From Bacteroides caccae (GTDB lineage Bacteria > Bacteroidota > Bacteroidia > Bacteroidales > Bacteroidaceae), in contig NZ_CP022412.2 of NCBI RefSeq assembly GCF_002222615.2, positions 930,001-994,000 of the forward strand: a DNA stretch of 64,000 nucleotides, given 5' to 3'. Positions 9,232 to 18,436 of this stretch are shown here, one piece after another; position 1 is the stretch's first letter, and each line of letters starts with the position of its first letter. A program made the position numbers and the translations under genes. The notes under the pieces are model-generated. The model was given only the letters and a program-made list of their open reading frames with translations. It was not told the DNA's origin and searched no databases.

Positions 9232-9274
9232 AAAGTAATGGCGTTGCGGTACCGCAACGCCATTACTTTTTGTC
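9232..9274 (+). terminator. Perfect palindromic terminator downstream of miaB
   Basis: Bases 9232-9269 form an exact 38-bp palindrome centred on GGTACC. It ends in a short T-run (TTTTT), so the RNA can form a 17-19 bp stem with almost no loop. This fits intrinsic termination of the miaB transcript. Confidence 0.7.
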
Positions 9275-9305
9275 ATCTTGTTCCTGAAGTAGAGATACCA
9301 TTTGA

Positions 9306-9632
9306 CATAGTTTTGATAATGACACGGACAAGTTTTATGTAGGTTACATAGTCGAAATATTTGATGATTCTATTCTTTTATATTCGTATAATGAGGATGG
9401 CAAAGAAGATGGGGATCTTTTAATTCGGTTGGTTGATATGAAGAAAAGAATCTTCTTAAACTTCTTAAAGCAAGCGTCCTACCCTGACGTAAATAACTGT
9501 CTTGCTCTGTTATATAGATTTCAGTTTATACAACTTATATCAGAGCAAGGTCAGTTTGTATTATTAAAAGTCCTTAACAAAAGCCCATTACATCACTTTT
9601 TATTTGTTTCTTTGCACCAAATTCGGGTATAG
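9306..9632 (+). pseudogene. Degenerate remnant of a small protein gene
   Basis: Frame 3 is open here with no plausible start. It reads a protein-like segment that includes DKFYVGYIVEIFDD, then SYNEDGKEDGDLLIRLVD, and ends at 9632. Just upstream, a different frame reads EVEIPFD before the open frame begins, which suggests a frameshift near 9300. The D-F-x-x-G-Y and DG motifs look like a small family I have seen in Bacteroides, but I cannot name it. The ATG at 9429 is probably not a true start. The remnant sits between the miaB terminator and the next operon. Confidence 0.4.
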
Positions 9633-9678
9633 TGTTGTCTTGTGGTTTGAGGCAGCACTTAATTTTGCTTAGAAATTA

Positions 9679-10578
9679 ATGGAGAAACTCAGTATAAATG
9701 CTTGTCCGGTGTGTGGCAGTACGCACTTGAAACGCGTCATGACTTGTACGGATTTTTATGCTTCGGGCGAACAGTTTGAACTGTATTCGTGTGAAGATTG
9801 CGGATTTACGTTCACGCAAGGTGTTCCCGTAGAGGCTGAGATAGGTAAGTATTATGAGACTCCTGATTATATCTCCCACACTGATACGCGCAAAGGCGCG
9901 ATGAATTCCGTTTATCACTATGTACGTTCCTATATGCTGGGCCGCAAGGCGCGGCTGGTAGCTAAGGAGGCGCATCGCAAGACGGGGCGTTTGCTCGATA
10001 TAGGTACGGGCACCGGTTATTTTGCCGATACGATGGTGCGTCGTGGCTGGAAAGTGGAGGCGGTGGAGAAGAATCCGCAGGCACGTGAGTTTGCAAAGGA
10101 ACATTTCGGACTGGAGGTGAAACCCGAATCGGCTCTGCAAGAGTTTGCTCCCGGCAGTTTTGATGTCATTACCCTTTGGCACGTTATGGAACATCTTGAA
10201 CACCTCGGCGAGGTGTGGCAACAGCTTCACGAGATGTTGACGGAAAAAGGACTGCTAATTGTGGCAGTGCCCAACTGTTCCTCTTATGATGCGCAACGTT
10301 ACGGCGAGTATTGGGCGGCTTATGATGTCCCGCGACATCTTTGGCATTTCACACCGGGCACTATCCAACAGTTGGCTTCCCGGCATGGCTTTATCATGGC
10401 GGCACGTCACCCGATGCCGTTTGACGCTTTTTACGTATCCATGCTAAGTGAGAAACATCGGGGTAGTTCATGTAGTTTCCTGAAAGGGATGTATGTCGGA
10501 ACATTGGCATGGTTCAGCGCTTTGGGACGGAAGGAGCGGAGCAGTTCCATGATTTACGTTTTTCGGAAAAAGAGGTAG
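9679..10578 (+). CDS. Class I SAM-dependent methyltransferase with N-terminal zinc-ribbon-like motif
   Basis: The 299-residue protein starts with paired cysteines (CPVC at residues 9-12 and CEDC near 39) typical of a small zinc ribbon. A Rossmann methyltransferase domain follows, with the SAM-binding LLDIGTGTGYFADTM motif and a post-I acidic VEAVEKN segment. It resembles SAM methyltransferases seen in glycan or small-molecule modification clusters, but the substrate is unknown. It is the first gene of a tightly packed run that continues with ftsX 3 bp downstream. Confidence 0.8.
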   Translation: MEKLSINACPVCGSTHLKRVMTCTDFYASGEQFELYSCEDCGFTFTQGVPVEAEIGKYYETPDYISHTDTRKGAMNSVYHYVRSYMLGRKARLVAKEAHRKTGRLLDIGTGTGYFADTMVRRGWKVEAVEKNPQAREFAKEHFGLEVKPESALQEFAPGSFDVITLWHVMEHLEHLGEVWQQLHEMLTEKGLLIVAVPNCSSYDAQRYGEYWAAYDVPRHLWHFTPGTIQQLASRHGFIMAARHPMPFDAFYVSMLSEKHRGSSCSFLKGMYVGTLAWFSALGRKERSSSMIYVFRKKR

Positions 10579-10581
10579 AGG

Positions 10582-11463
10582 ATGGGAAATAAAAGCAGAT
10601 ATAAGTCAAGTTCGATTTTCGATATGCAGTTTATTACGTCGAGTATCAGTACCACGCTGGTGTTGTTGCTGTTAGGGCTGGTTGTGTTCTTCGTGCTTAC
10701 GGCGCACAATCTTTCCGTATATGTCCGCGAGAATATCAGTTTCTCCATTCTTATTAGCGACGATATGAAAGAGGCGGATATCCTGAAACTGCAGAAGAAG
10801 CTGAATCAGGAACCTTTCGTGAAACAATCCGAATATATCTCTAAAAAACAGGCATTGAAGGAGCAGACCGAAGCTATGGGAACTGATCCTGAAGAGTTTC
10901 TGGGTTATAATCCTTTCACCGCTTCTATTGAAATAAAGCTCCATTCCGATTATGCTAACTCCGACAGTATTGCGAAGATTGAGAAAATGGTCAAACGGAA
11001 CAGTAATATACAGGATGTGCTCTACCGGAAGGAGCTGATTGATGCTGTGAATGATAACATACGGAATATCAGTCTGGTATTACTGGCTTTGGCGGTAGTG
11101 CTTACTTTTATCTCCTTTGCTTTGATAAACAATACGATAAGGCTTGCTATATACTCCAAGCGCTTCCTCATCCATACAATGAAACTGGTGGGGGCGAGCT
11201 GGAGCTTCATTCGGCGACCGTTTCTCCGAAGGAATGTGTGGAGTGGCGTGCTGGCTGCCGTAGTTGCCGATGCCATATTAATGGGGACGGCCTATTGGGC
11301 AGTGACATACGAGCAGGAATTGCTTCAGGTAATCACTCCCGAAGTCATGCTTATCGTTTGTGCGAGTGTGTTGGTGTTTGGAATGGTGATTACGTGGCTG
11401 TGTGCCTACATTTCCATTAACAAATACTTGAGAATGAGGGCCAATACCTTGTATTATATTTAG
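10582..11463 (+). CDS. ftsX: Cell division protein FtsX, ABC transporter permease-like
   Basis: The 293-residue inner-membrane protein has the FtsX layout. A first transmembrane segment lies at ~28-48, followed by a periplasmic domain with the KLNQEPFVKQSEYISKKQAL region. Three more membrane segments form the C-terminal permease domain. With the ATPase FtsE it couples division to activation of septal peptidoglycan hydrolases; ftsE is not next to it here. It is cotranscribed with its neighbours in the order DUF3098, uppP, truB, queA, folK, an arrangement I know from other Bacteroides genomes. Confidence 0.9.
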   Translation: MGNKSRYKSSSIFDMQFITSSISTTLVLLLLGLVVFFVLTAHNLSVYVRENISFSILISDDMKEADILKLQKKLNQEPFVKQSEYISKKQALKEQTEAMGTDPEEFLGYNPFTASIEIKLHSDYANSDSIAKIEKMVKRNSNIQDVLYRKELIDAVNDNIRNISLVLLALAVVLTFISFALINNTIRLAIYSKRFLIHTMKLVGASWSFIRRPFLRRNVWSGVLAAVVADAILMGTAYWAVTYEQELLQVITPEVMLIVCASVLVFGMVITWLCAYISINKYLRMRANTLYYI

Positions 11464-11538
11464 TAGAGAATAGATAGTAAATAGGTATAGCGAACTGTGA
11501 TTCGCGACTTTAATTTTGAATTTATAATTAAACAAACT

Positions 11539-11775
11539 ATGTCTGACAAGCAGAAATTTGCCTTTGATAAAGTGAACTTTATCTTGCTAGCGGTAGGAAT
11601 GGCGATTGTTATTATCGGGTTTCTATTGATGACAGGACCTTCGTCGTCCGAAACGGTCTTTGAACCTGATATTTTCAGTGCACGTAGAATTAAGGTGGCG
11701 CCTGTCGTTTGCCTGTTCGGTTTCTTGTCGATGATTTATGCGGTATTGCGCAAACCTAAAACTAAAATAGAATAA
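11539..11775 (+). CDS. DUF3098 small membrane protein
   Basis: The 78-residue protein has two hydrophobic helices (LLAVGMAIVIIGFLLMTG, then VVCLFGFLSMIYAVL) and a KFAFDKVNFI start, matching the DUF3098 family found in Bacteroidetes. An upstream in-frame GTG at 11497 would add 14 unconserved residues, so the ATG at 11539 is chosen. Its constant position between ftsX and uppP suggests an envelope role, but no function is established. Confidence 0.82.
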   Translation: MSDKQKFAFDKVNFILLAVGMAIVIIGFLLMTGPSSSETVFEPDIFSARRIKVAPVVCLFGFLSMIYAVLRKPKTKIE

Positions 11776-11784
11776 AGATAAGTT

Positions 11785-12576
11785 ATGAGTTGGTTGGAAG
11801 CATTAATCCTTGGACTGATTCAGGGATTGACAGAATATTTGCCTGTAAGTAGCAGTGGGCATTTGGCTATCGGGTCGGCATTGTTTGGGATACAGGGTGA
11901 AGAGAATTTGGCATTTACAATTGTAGTGCATGTGGCTACGGTATGCAGTACATTGGTGATTCTTTGGAAAGAGATAGATTGGATTTTCCGCGGGTTATTC
12001 AAGTTCCGGATGAACGAGGAGACGCGCTACGTGATTAATATATTGATCTCAATGATACCAATCGGTATTGTGGGAGTATTCTTTAAAGACTATGTAGAAG
12101 AAATATTTGGCTCGGGACTGCTGATTGTGGGCTGTATGTTGTTGTTGACGGCTGCCCTGCTGACTTTCTCGTACTATTACAAGCCGCGTCAAAAAGAAAA
12201 AATCTCGATGAAAGATGCGCTTATTATCGGTATTGCCCAGGCTTGTGCAGTAATGCCGGGATTGTCCCGTTCGGGTTCTACCATCGCTACGGGATTACTG
12301 TTGGGAGACAACAAAGCGAAGTTGGCGCAATTCTCTTTCCTTATGGTTATTCCGCCCATTCTGGGTGAGGCATTGCTTGACGGTATGAAGATGATGAAAG
12401 GGGAGGACGTAGTGGGAGACATTCCTGCATTGTCGTTGATTGTAGGTTTTATGGCTGCTTTCATAGCCGGTTGCCTGGCTTGTAAGTGGATGATAAACAT
12501 AGTGAAGAAAGGAAAGCTGATCTATTTCGCAATCTATTGTGCGATAGCAGGATTGGTAACGATTATATTGAGCTGA
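11785..12576 (+). CDS. uppP: Undecaprenyl-diphosphatase UppP (BacA)
   Basis: This 263-residue integral membrane enzyme dephosphorylates undecaprenyl pyrophosphate, recycling the lipid carrier for peptidoglycan and surface glycans and giving bacitracin tolerance. The conserved N-terminal [19 protein letters not shown] motif (with the catalytic Glu) and the second [17 protein letters not shown] motif are both intact. About eight membrane segments are present. The stop codon overlaps the truB start (TGATG), which suggests translational coupling. Confidence 0.97.
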   Translation: MSWLEALILGLIQGLTEYLPVSSSGHLAIGSALFGIQGEENLAFTIVVHVATVCSTLVILWKEIDWIFRGLFKFRMNEETRYVINILISMIPIGIVGVFFKDYVEEIFGSGLLIVGCMLLLTAALLTFSYYYKPRQKEKISMKDALIIGIAQACAVMPGLSRSGSTIATGLLLGDNKAKLAQFSFLMVIPPILGEALLDGMKMMKGEDVVGDIPALSLIVGFMAAFIAGCLACKWMINIVKKGKLIYFAIYCAIAGLVTIILS

Positions 12577-13298
12577 TGAATTTTAAAAAAGGCGAAGTAC
12601 TGTTTTTTAATAAACCTCTTGGCTGGACTTCATTTAAGGTGGTAGGGCACGCCCGCTATCATATCTGTCGCCGGATAGGGGTGAAAAAACTAAAGGTCGG
12701 CCATGCCGGCACGTTGGACCCTCTTGCAACGGGGGTGATGATTGTATGCACAGGCAAGGCTACAAAGCGGATTGAAGAGTTTCAATATCACACGAAGGAG
12801 TACGTTGCGACACTCCGGTTGGGTGCTACTACCCCGTCGTATGATTTGGAGCATGAGATAGATGCCACCTACCCTACCGGACATATCACGAGGGAACTGG
12901 TGGAAGAAGTGTTGACGCACTTTATCGGAACGATAGAACAGGTACCTCCTGCCTTCTCCGCCTGTATGGTGGACGGCAAGCGTGCTTACGAGCTGGCACG
13001 TAAAGGTGAGGAAGTCGAACTAAAGGCGAAACAGCTTGTTATCGACGAGATTGAATTGTTGGAATGCCGTTTGGAAGAACCGGAACCGATGATTCGGATT
13101 CGTGTGGTATGCAGCAAGGGGACTTATATCCGCGCACTGGCACGCGACATTGGCGAGGCGCTCCATAGCGGGGCTCATCTCACAGGGTTGATTCGTACCC
13201 GTGTAGGCGATGTCCGTTTGGAAGACTGTTTGGATCCCGCACTTTTTAAAGAGTGGATCGACGGGCAGGAGATAGAAAATGATGAAGAAAATAATTAA
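12576..13298 (+). CDS. truB: tRNA pseudouridine(55) synthase TruB
   Basis: The 240-residue enzyme converts U55 in the T-loop of tRNAs to pseudouridine. The catalytic motif GHAGTLDPLATGVM places the active Asp at residue 48, and FNKPLGWTSF and YIRALARDIG are further family hallmarks. A longer frame opens at 12486 inside uppP. The ATG at 12576 overlaps the uppP stop and matches the conserved N-terminus, so it is the true start. Confidence 0.96.
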   Translation: MNFKKGEVLFFNKPLGWTSFKVVGHARYHICRRIGVKKLKVGHAGTLDPLATGVMIVCTGKATKRIEEFQYHTKEYVATLRLGATTPSYDLEHEIDATYPTGHITRELVEEVLTHFIGTIEQVPPAFSACMVDGKRAYELARKGEEVELKAKQLVIDEIELLECRLEEPEPMIRIRVVCSKGTYIRALARDIGEALHSGAHLTGLIRTRVGDVRLEDCLDPALFKEWIDGQEIENDEENN

Positions 13299-13315
13299 CG
13301 TAATAAGGAATAGAT

Positions 13316-14374
13316 ATGAAGCTATCACAATTCAAATTTAAGTTACCCGAGGATAAAATCGCTTTGCATCCTACGAAGTATAGAGATGAGTCGCGTTTGA
13401 TGGTATTGCATCGTAATACAGGTAAAATTGAACACAGGATGTTCAAGGATGTATTGGACTACTTTGATGATAAAGATGTGTTTATATTCAACGATACAAA
13501 GGTGTTCCCTGCTCGTTTGTACGGTAATAAAGAAAAGACGGGTGCTCGTATTGAAGTATTCTTATTGCGTGAGTTGAACGAAGAACTCCGTCTGTGGGAT
13601 GTGCTCGTAGACCCGGCGCGTAAAATCCGTATTGGTAATAAATTGTATTTCGGTCCGGATGATTCAATGGTGGCCGAAGTAATTGATAATACCACTTCTC
13701 GTGGTCGTACGCTTCGTTTCCTGTATGACGGACCGCATGATGAATTTAAGAAGGCTTTGTATGCTTTGGGCGAAACTCCGCTCCCCCACTCTATTATCAA
13801 TCGTCCTGTAGAACCGGAAGATGCCGAACGTTTCCAGTCTATCTTCGCGAAGAAAGAAGGCGCGGTGACTGCCCCGACAGCTAGCTTGCACTTCAGTCGT
13901 GAATTGATGAAACGTCTGGAAATTAAGGGAATAGACTTTGCCTATATCACCTTACATGCCGGCCTGGGCAACTTCCGTGACATTGATGTAGAAGACTTGA
14001 CGAAGCACAAAATGGACTCGGAACAGATGCTTGTGGACGAAGCGGCGGTGAAAACTGTCAATCGTGCCAAGGATACCGGTAGAAACGTATGTGCGGTAGG
14101 TACTACGGTGATGCGGGCTATCGAGAGTGCAGTCAGCACCGACGGACATTTGAAAGAATTTGAAGGTTGGACAAATAAGTTCATCTTCCCGCCGTACGAA
14201 TTTACTGTGGCTAACTCGATGATTTCCAATTTTCATATGCCTCTTTCTACACTCCTGATGATTGTAGCCGCTTTCGGCGGATACGAGCAGGTAATGGACG
14301 CTTATCACGTAGCATTGAAAGAAGGTTACCGTTTCGGTACTTATGGCGATGCAATGCTGATTTTGGACAAATAA
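13316..14374 (+). CDS. queA: S-adenosylmethionine:tRNA ribosyltransferase-isomerase QueA
   Basis: The 352-residue enzyme transfers and isomerises the ribosyl part of SAM onto preQ1 in tRNA, giving epoxyqueuosine at position 34. Conserved segments include [32 protein letters not shown] and the C-terminal [12 protein letters not shown]. The last queuosine step, QueG, is encoded at 45430-46353 in this same window. The stop codon overlaps the folK start by one base. Confidence 0.96.
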   Translation: MKLSQFKFKLPEDKIALHPTKYRDESRLMVLHRNTGKIEHRMFKDVLDYFDDKDVFIFNDTKVFPARLYGNKEKTGARIEVFLLRELNEELRLWDVLVDPARKIRIGNKLYFGPDDSMVAEVIDNTTSRGRTLRFLYDGPHDEFKKALYALGETPLPHSIINRPVEPEDAERFQSIFAKKEGAVTAPTASLHFSRELMKRLEIKGIDFAYITLHAGLGNFRDIDVEDLTKHKMDSEQMLVDEAAVKTVNRAKDTGRNVCAVGTTVMRAIESAVSTDGHLKEFEGWTNKFIFPPYEFTVANSMISNFHMPLSTLLMIVAAFGGYEQVMDAYHVALKEGYRFGTYGDAMLILDK

Positions 14375-14859
14375 TGGCGGAAGTATATGTAGGACTCGGT
14401 ACTAACCTGGGTGATAAAGAACAGAATCTCCGGGATGCCGTGCAGAAAATAGAAGAGCAGATAGGGAAAGTTGTTTCCCTGTCTGCTTTTTACGTTACTG
14501 CTCCGTGGGGCTTTGCTTCTGAAAACAGTTTCCTGAATGCTGCCGCTTGTGTAGACACGGATTTATCTCCTTTAGAGGTCTTGCGGGAGACGCAACTAAT
14601 TGAACGAGAGTTAGGGCGCATCAAGAAGTCTGTTGACGGAGTATATAGCGACCGTCTGATTGATATTGACCTCTTGCTTTACGATGATCTGGTGCTCTCT
14701 GTTACTTCTCCTTCCGGGGCAGCACTGAATCTCCCCCACCCTCTAATGACGGAGCGCGATTTTGTGATGCGGCCACTGGCAGAAATTGCGCCGGACGTGG
14801 TACACCCGGTATTGGGAAGGACGATAAAAGAGCTCATTTCTTCTTCCTGTCGGCAATAA
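14374..14859 (+). CDS. folK: 2-amino-4-hydroxy-6-hydroxymethyldihydropteridine diphosphokinase FolK
   Basis: The 161-residue folate-pathway enzyme pyrophosphorylates 6-hydroxymethyl-dihydropterin. The signature is clear: GLGTNLGDKEQNL at the start, FLNAAACVDT, ERELGRIKK, and the DRLIDIDLLLYDD metal and substrate motif. It ends the ftsX-uppP-truB-queA operon. Its last 26 bp overlap the 3' end of a convergent small membrane protein gene. Confidence 0.95.
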   Translation: MAEVYVGLGTNLGDKEQNLRDAVQKIEEQIGKVVSLSAFYVTAPWGFASENSFLNAAACVDTDLSPLEVLRETQLIERELGRIKKSVDGVYSDRLIDIDLLLYDDLVLSVTSPSGAALNLPHPLMTERDFVMRPLAEIAPDVVHPVLGRTIKELISSSCRQ

Positions 14860-15022
14860 ATCGTGGCAGATAAGCCAGACAGCCTATCAATATGGCATAA
14901 AGCAGGTGAATGTCTTGAAACTCACGGTGGATGAAATGACAGACAATGGCGTAAATCGCAATCGTAAATCCGATATAGAGCGCCAGTGCGAAAAGCGTTC
15001 TTACTTTCTTATTTAGAATCAT
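14834..15022 (-). CDS. Small two-helix membrane protein
   Basis: The 62-residue protein has two hydrophobic segments (LFALALYIGFTIAIYAIVC and LLYAILIGCLAYLPRFI) and a basic tail (ADRKKK). No family is recognised. It is convergent with folK and overlaps its 3' end. Charge distribution and hydrophobic pattern support a real protein. Confidence 0.6.
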   Translation of the reverse strand: MILNKKVRTLFALALYIGFTIAIYAIVCHFIHREFQDIHLLYAILIGCLAYLPRFIADRKKK

Positions 15023-15082
15023 TTTAAATCTATTATTGTGTTAAATACCGCCCAAAGATACTCATAATCTCCGAAATCTCTT

Positions 15083-15090
15083 TATCTTTG
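15083..15090 (+). promoter_or_regulatory. -7 box of the metK transcript
   Basis: TATCTTTG matches TAnnTTTG and would start RNA at about 15097, immediately before the riboswitch aptamer. Confidence 0.6.
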
Positions 15091-15100
15091 CAACCGAAAT

Positions 15101-15156
15101 GAAAGTGTGGACAGATTTGAGTAGCTTGCAACCACAGAAAAAAATGCTAAAACACG
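15101..15156 (+). promoter_or_regulatory. SAM-II (SAM-alpha) riboswitch
   Basis: The architecture matches the SAM-II aptamer. P1 is formed by TGTGG (15106-15110) and CCACA (15132-15136). The conserved GATTTGA follows P1, then GCTTGCA just before the P1 3' strand. A 3' GCTAAA (15146-15151) pairs through GCTA with TAGC at 15122-15125 to close the pseudoknot. An A-rich linker joins the two halves. SAM-II elements bind S-adenosylmethionine and lower translation of SAM-synthesis genes, which fits metK downstream. Confidence 0.88.
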
Positions 15157-15164
15157 ACTCGTTG

Positions 15165-15233
15165 ATGTCTTTCGGCATATATTTGCACTACTCACCTCTC
15201 CTGCTCTATCATCTTTTAATTCTTATTTTTTAA
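15165..15233 (+). CDS. Possible 22-codon leader ORF between riboswitch and metK
   Basis: An ATG lies 13 bp after the conserved GCTAAA of the riboswitch and opens a 22-residue hydrophobic frame ([13 protein letters not shown]...). It ends 17 bp before the metK ATG. SAM-II normally controls the start codon just downstream of its pseudoknot, so this ORF is well placed to be the direct target. No conservation data are available here. Confidence 0.3.
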   Translation: MSFGIYLHYSPLLLYHLLILIF

Positions 15234-15250
15234 TTCTTAATTTAAGAAAG

Positions 15251-16543
15251 ATGGGATACTTATTTACATCCGAATCGGTGTCAGAAGGACACCCCGACAA
15301 GGTAGCCGATCAGATATCGGACGCCGTGCTTGACAAACTGTTGGCTTACGACCCCAGTTCGAAAGTAGCTTGCGAAACACTAGTAACTACCGGACAAGTA
15401 GTATTAGCGGGTGAAGTGAAAACAAAAGCGTACGTTGACCTACAACTCATCGCACGCGAGGTGATTAAGAAAATCGGTTATACCAAAGGAGAGTACATGT
15501 TCGAAAGTAACTCTTGCGGTGTACTTTCCGCTATTCACGAGCAGAGTCCCGATATCAACCGTGGTGTAGAACGTCAGGATCCGATGGAACAGGGTGCAGG
15601 CGACCAAGGTATGATGTTCGGTTATGCAACGAACGAAACGGAAAACTACATGCCGCTTTCTCTTGATCTGGCACACCGTATTCTGCAAGTGCTGGCCGAC
15701 ATCCGTCGCGAAGGCAAGGTAATGACTTACCTCCGTCCCGACGCCAAGAGTCAGGTGACTATTGAATATGACGATAACGGAACTCCTGTTCGCATTGATA
15801 CAATTGTTGTCTCTACACAGCATGATGATTTTATTCAGCCGGAGAATGACTCGGAAGTCGCTCAGTTGAAAGCTGATGAAGAAATGCTGTCTATCATTCG
15901 TCGTGATGTGATTGAAATTCTGATGCCTCGCGTGATTGCTTCTATTCATCACGATAAAGTGCTGGCTCTGTTCAATGACAAGATTGTCTATCATGTTAAC
16001 CCGACCGGAAAGTTTGTCATCGGTGGTCCTCACGGAGATACCGGTCTGACCGGACGTAAGATTATCGTTGATACCTACGGCGGTAAAGGTGCTCACGGTG
16101 GTGGCGCTTTCTCCGGAAAAGACCCTAGTAAGGTGGACCGTAGCGCAGCTTATGCAGCTCGTCATATCGCTAAGAATATGGTTGCAGCAGGTGTGGCAGA
16201 CGAAATGCTTGTACAGGTAAGTTATGCTATCGGTGTGGCTCGTCCGATTAATATTTTTGTGGATACTTACGGCCGTTCTCATGTGAACATGACTGATGGC
16301 GAGATTGCACGCGTTATCGACCAGCTGTTCGATCTTCGTCCGAAAGCAATCGAGGAACGTCTGAAACTTCGTAACCCGATTTATCAGGAAACGGCAGCTT
16401 ATGGTCACATGGGACGCGAACCACAAGTGGTAACGAAGAAGTTTTCTTCTCGTTATGAAGGTGACAAAACAGTGGAAGTGGAACTCTTTACATGGGAGAA
16501 ACTCGACTACGTTGATAAGATTAAAGCAGCTTTCGGTCTGTAA
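15251..16543 (+). CDS. metK: S-adenosylmethionine synthetase MetK
   Basis: The 430-residue enzyme makes SAM from methionine and ATP. Family signatures are intact: [20 protein letters not shown] at the N-terminus, [31 protein letters not shown] and [19 protein letters not shown]. The length is slightly above the usual ~390, as is common in Bacteroides. It is transcribed alone from a promoter followed by a SAM-II riboswitch, so its own product should repress it. A strong terminator follows. Confidence 0.98.
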   Translation: MGYLFTSESVSEGHPDKVADQISDAVLDKLLAYDPSSKVACETLVTTGQVVLAGEVKTKAYVDLQLIAREVIKKIGYTKGEYMFESNSCGVLSAIHEQSPDINRGVERQDPMEQGAGDQGMMFGYATNETENYMPLSLDLAHRILQVLADIRREGKVMTYLRPDAKSQVTIEYDDNGTPVRIDTIVVSTQHDDFIQPENDSEVAQLKADEEMLSIIRRDVIEILMPRVIASIHHDKVLALFNDKIVYHVNPTGKFVIGGPHGDTGLTGRKIIVDTYGGKGAHGGGAFSGKDPSKVDRSAAYAARHIAKNMVAAGVADEMLVQVSYAIGVARPINIFVDTYGRSHVNMTDGEIARVIDQLFDLRPKAIEERLKLRNPIYQETAAYGHMGREPQVVTKKFSSRYEGDKTVEVELFTWEKLDYVDKIKAAFGL

Positions 16544-16570
16544 GCTAGTCTGAAAGAGGGTTTATACGAT

Positions 16571-16626
16571 AAGAGCCGCAATCTCACTTCCGTTTTATGG
16601 AATTTGGGATTGCGGCTCTTTATTTC
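16571..16626 (+). terminator. Rho-independent terminator of metK
   Basis: AAGAGCCGCAATC (16571-16583) and GATTGCGGCTCTT (16608-16620) form a perfect 13-bp stem followed by a T-rich stretch. Confidence 0.85.
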
Positions 16627-16639
16627 TACTAGAAATCAC

Positions 16640-16647
16640 TACCTTTG
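16640..16647 (+). promoter_or_regulatory. Candidate -7 box for the TPR regulator gene
   Basis: TACCTTTG matches TAnnTTTG and lies 29 bp before the ATG at 16677. Confidence 0.5.
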
Positions 16648-16676
16648 TTCCATTAAGAAGTAAAACAAGCCGTGAG

Positions 16677-18341
16677 ATGAAAAAGAAATACGACTATTTT
16701 ATATACTACTTTCCACTATTCGCCTTTTTGTTTATCGGTATGGGTAGTATTTTACTATCTGTTTCTCTATCCTCTTGTTCTTCTTCTGTGAAGAATCCGT
16801 TACTGCTCTGTGCTGACTCGTTAATGGAGGTAAGTCCTGATAGTGCGTTATCTATTTTGGAGTCAATTTCCTCACCACAGAAGCTGTCACGTGCTGATAG
16901 AGCGCTTTATGCATTGTTGCTTACACAGGCACGGCATAAGAATTATGTACCTTTAGATGATGATTCGCTGATAAAGACGGCTGTCGATTATTATGGTGAC
17001 AGAGATAAGAGTTTACGCGCTGCACAGGCTCATTATTATTGGGGCGCCACTTATCGGGATATGGGACGTACCTCCTTTGCGGTAGAAGAATATTTGAAAG
17101 CGATTCGACTAATGCCTGAACAAAATGAGTTCTTGGCAATGATATATGATAATTTGGCGGAATGCTATGAGGAAGAAGACTTGGATGATGTAGCAATGGA
17201 GGCTTATCGTAAAGCTTATCAGATATTGAAAGGAGGTGTAGGACAAATATATCCATTAAGGGGTATGGCACGTGTTTTTTTGTTGCAAAATGAAAAAGAT
17301 AGTGCATTGTACTATTATCAGCAAGCTCTTGATTGTGCGGTAGCTGTGCAAGATTCTGCTTTGATGGAGGTACTTTATTATGATTTGGCTACAATCTATA
17401 ATGAAGAAAAGAACTATATTCAGGCAAATAAGTATGTGTCAAAAGCAATTGAAACAATGGGACAGAATAAGTCAATTGCTTATTTGTTAAAAGCAAAGAT
17501 TATGCTAAATATGAATAACCTTGATTCTACTAACTATTTTTTTAGCAAAGATATAGATAGACTTGATATTTATGGGAAGGCTATTTGTTACAATGGGATG
17601 TATCAGGTAGCAAAAAGAAAAGGAGAATGGAAAGCGGCAGTGGATAATCTTGATACATATGTGATGCTTTATGATTCTATTCAAGGAATATCAGATAACG
17701 AAGAGCTTGTTCGGCTTATGGATAATTATCAGTTAGAGGAATATAAAAGGAAGTTGTCTGAACATACTAGAACATTGATAATGAGTTTGGTTGTTGTGTT
17801 TATTTCTTTGATGATTATATGCTTGTTTCTTTTTTTGTGGAATGACAGGAAGCGAAAAAAATACTATATAGCTTTACAGCATGAGTTGAATCAAAAGCGA
17901 ATAGATACTATGTTGTTGAAAGAAGAGACATTTTCAGGATCTAATAAAGAAGATATTAATAAGAAGTTGTCAGAACTGAGAGAGGAGCAACTGCAATTAT
18001 GTATATCTGTTTTTCAAACTACAGATTGCTATCGTAAATTAGAGGCTTTGGAGAATGCAACTCCTAAGCAATTACTGTTAATGCATAATTTGCGAACGGA
18101 AATTAATGCAACTATTTGCAAAACATTTGTTGATGTAATGGCGAATTTGAAAGAATGCTGTCCGACTTTAACTAATGATGACCTGTTTTATTGTATTCTT
18201 TCTTTGCTTCATTGCTCCAAAGTGGTTATAATGGAATTGATGAATGCTACTTCAGATGCTCTTAAGACACGTAAAAATCGTATTAAGAACAAAATGGACC
18301 AACAGTTATTTGAATCTGTATTTACTGTTGATAATCAGTAA
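16677..18341 (+). CDS. Membrane TPR protein with C-terminal putative DNA-binding helix-turn-helix region
   Basis: The 554-residue protein has an N-terminal hydrophobic signal with a lipobox-like cysteine at ~34. Tetratricopeptide-type helical repeats span ~80-340, and one transmembrane segment lies at ~366-388. A coiled-coil-like linker and a helical C-terminus (~470-550) follow, the latter with LTNDDLFYCILSLLHCS and ending in KTRKNRIKNKM. This matches the Bacteroides class of DUF6377-like regulators that place periplasmic TPRs and a cytoplasmic HTH on one chain. It has its own promoter, is AT-rich, and stands 95 bp before a separately promoted operon that it may control. That control is inferred from position only. 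Confidence 0.75.
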   Translation: MKKKYDYFIYYFPLFAFLFIGMGSILLSVSLSSCSSSVKNPLLLCADSLMEVSPDSALSILESISSPQKLSRADRALYALLLTQARHKNYVPLDDDSLIKTAVDYYGDRDKSLRAAQAHYYWGATYRDMGRTSFAVEEYLKAIRLMPEQNEFLAMIYDNLAECYEEEDLDDVAMEAYRKAYQILKGGVGQIYPLRGMARVFLLQNEKDSALYYYQQALDCAVAVQDSALMEVLYYDLATIYNEEKNYIQANKYVSKAIETMGQNKSIAYLLKAKIMLNMNNLDSTNYFFSKDIDRLDIYGKAICYNGMYQVAKRKGEWKAAVDNLDTYVMLYDSIQGISDNEELVRLMDNYQLEEYKRKLSEHTRTLIMSLVVVFISLMIICLFLFLWNDRKRKKYYIALQHELNQKRIDTMLLKEETFSGSNKEDINKKLSELREEQLQLCISVFQTTDCYRKLEALENATPKQLLLMHNLRTEINATICKTFVDVMANLKECCPTLTNDDLFYCILSLLHCSKVVIMELMNATSDALKTRKNRIKNKMDQQLFESVFTVDNQ

Positions 18342-18401
18342 AGTATAGAATACTGTTACCACTGTTACCATATAAAAATCGTTTCTTTTATTCTATCTGT
18401 G

Positions 18402-18409
18402 TACTTTTG
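18402..18409 (+). promoter_or_regulatory. Candidate -7 box of the DUF3244-to-TonB-receptor operon
   Basis: TACTTTTG matches TAnnTTTG and lies 27 bp before the ATG at 18437. It indicates that the five downstream genes have a promoter separate from the TPR regulator. Confidence 0.55.
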
Positions 18410-18436
18410 AATCATAATTCTTAAAACACATTTATT

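Noticed and set aside
14834..15022. Minus-strand small ORF as shadow of folK
   Set aside because: The shadow idea was rejected: only 26 bp overlap folK, and the rest codes for two clear membrane helices with a basic tail, so it is kept as a gene.
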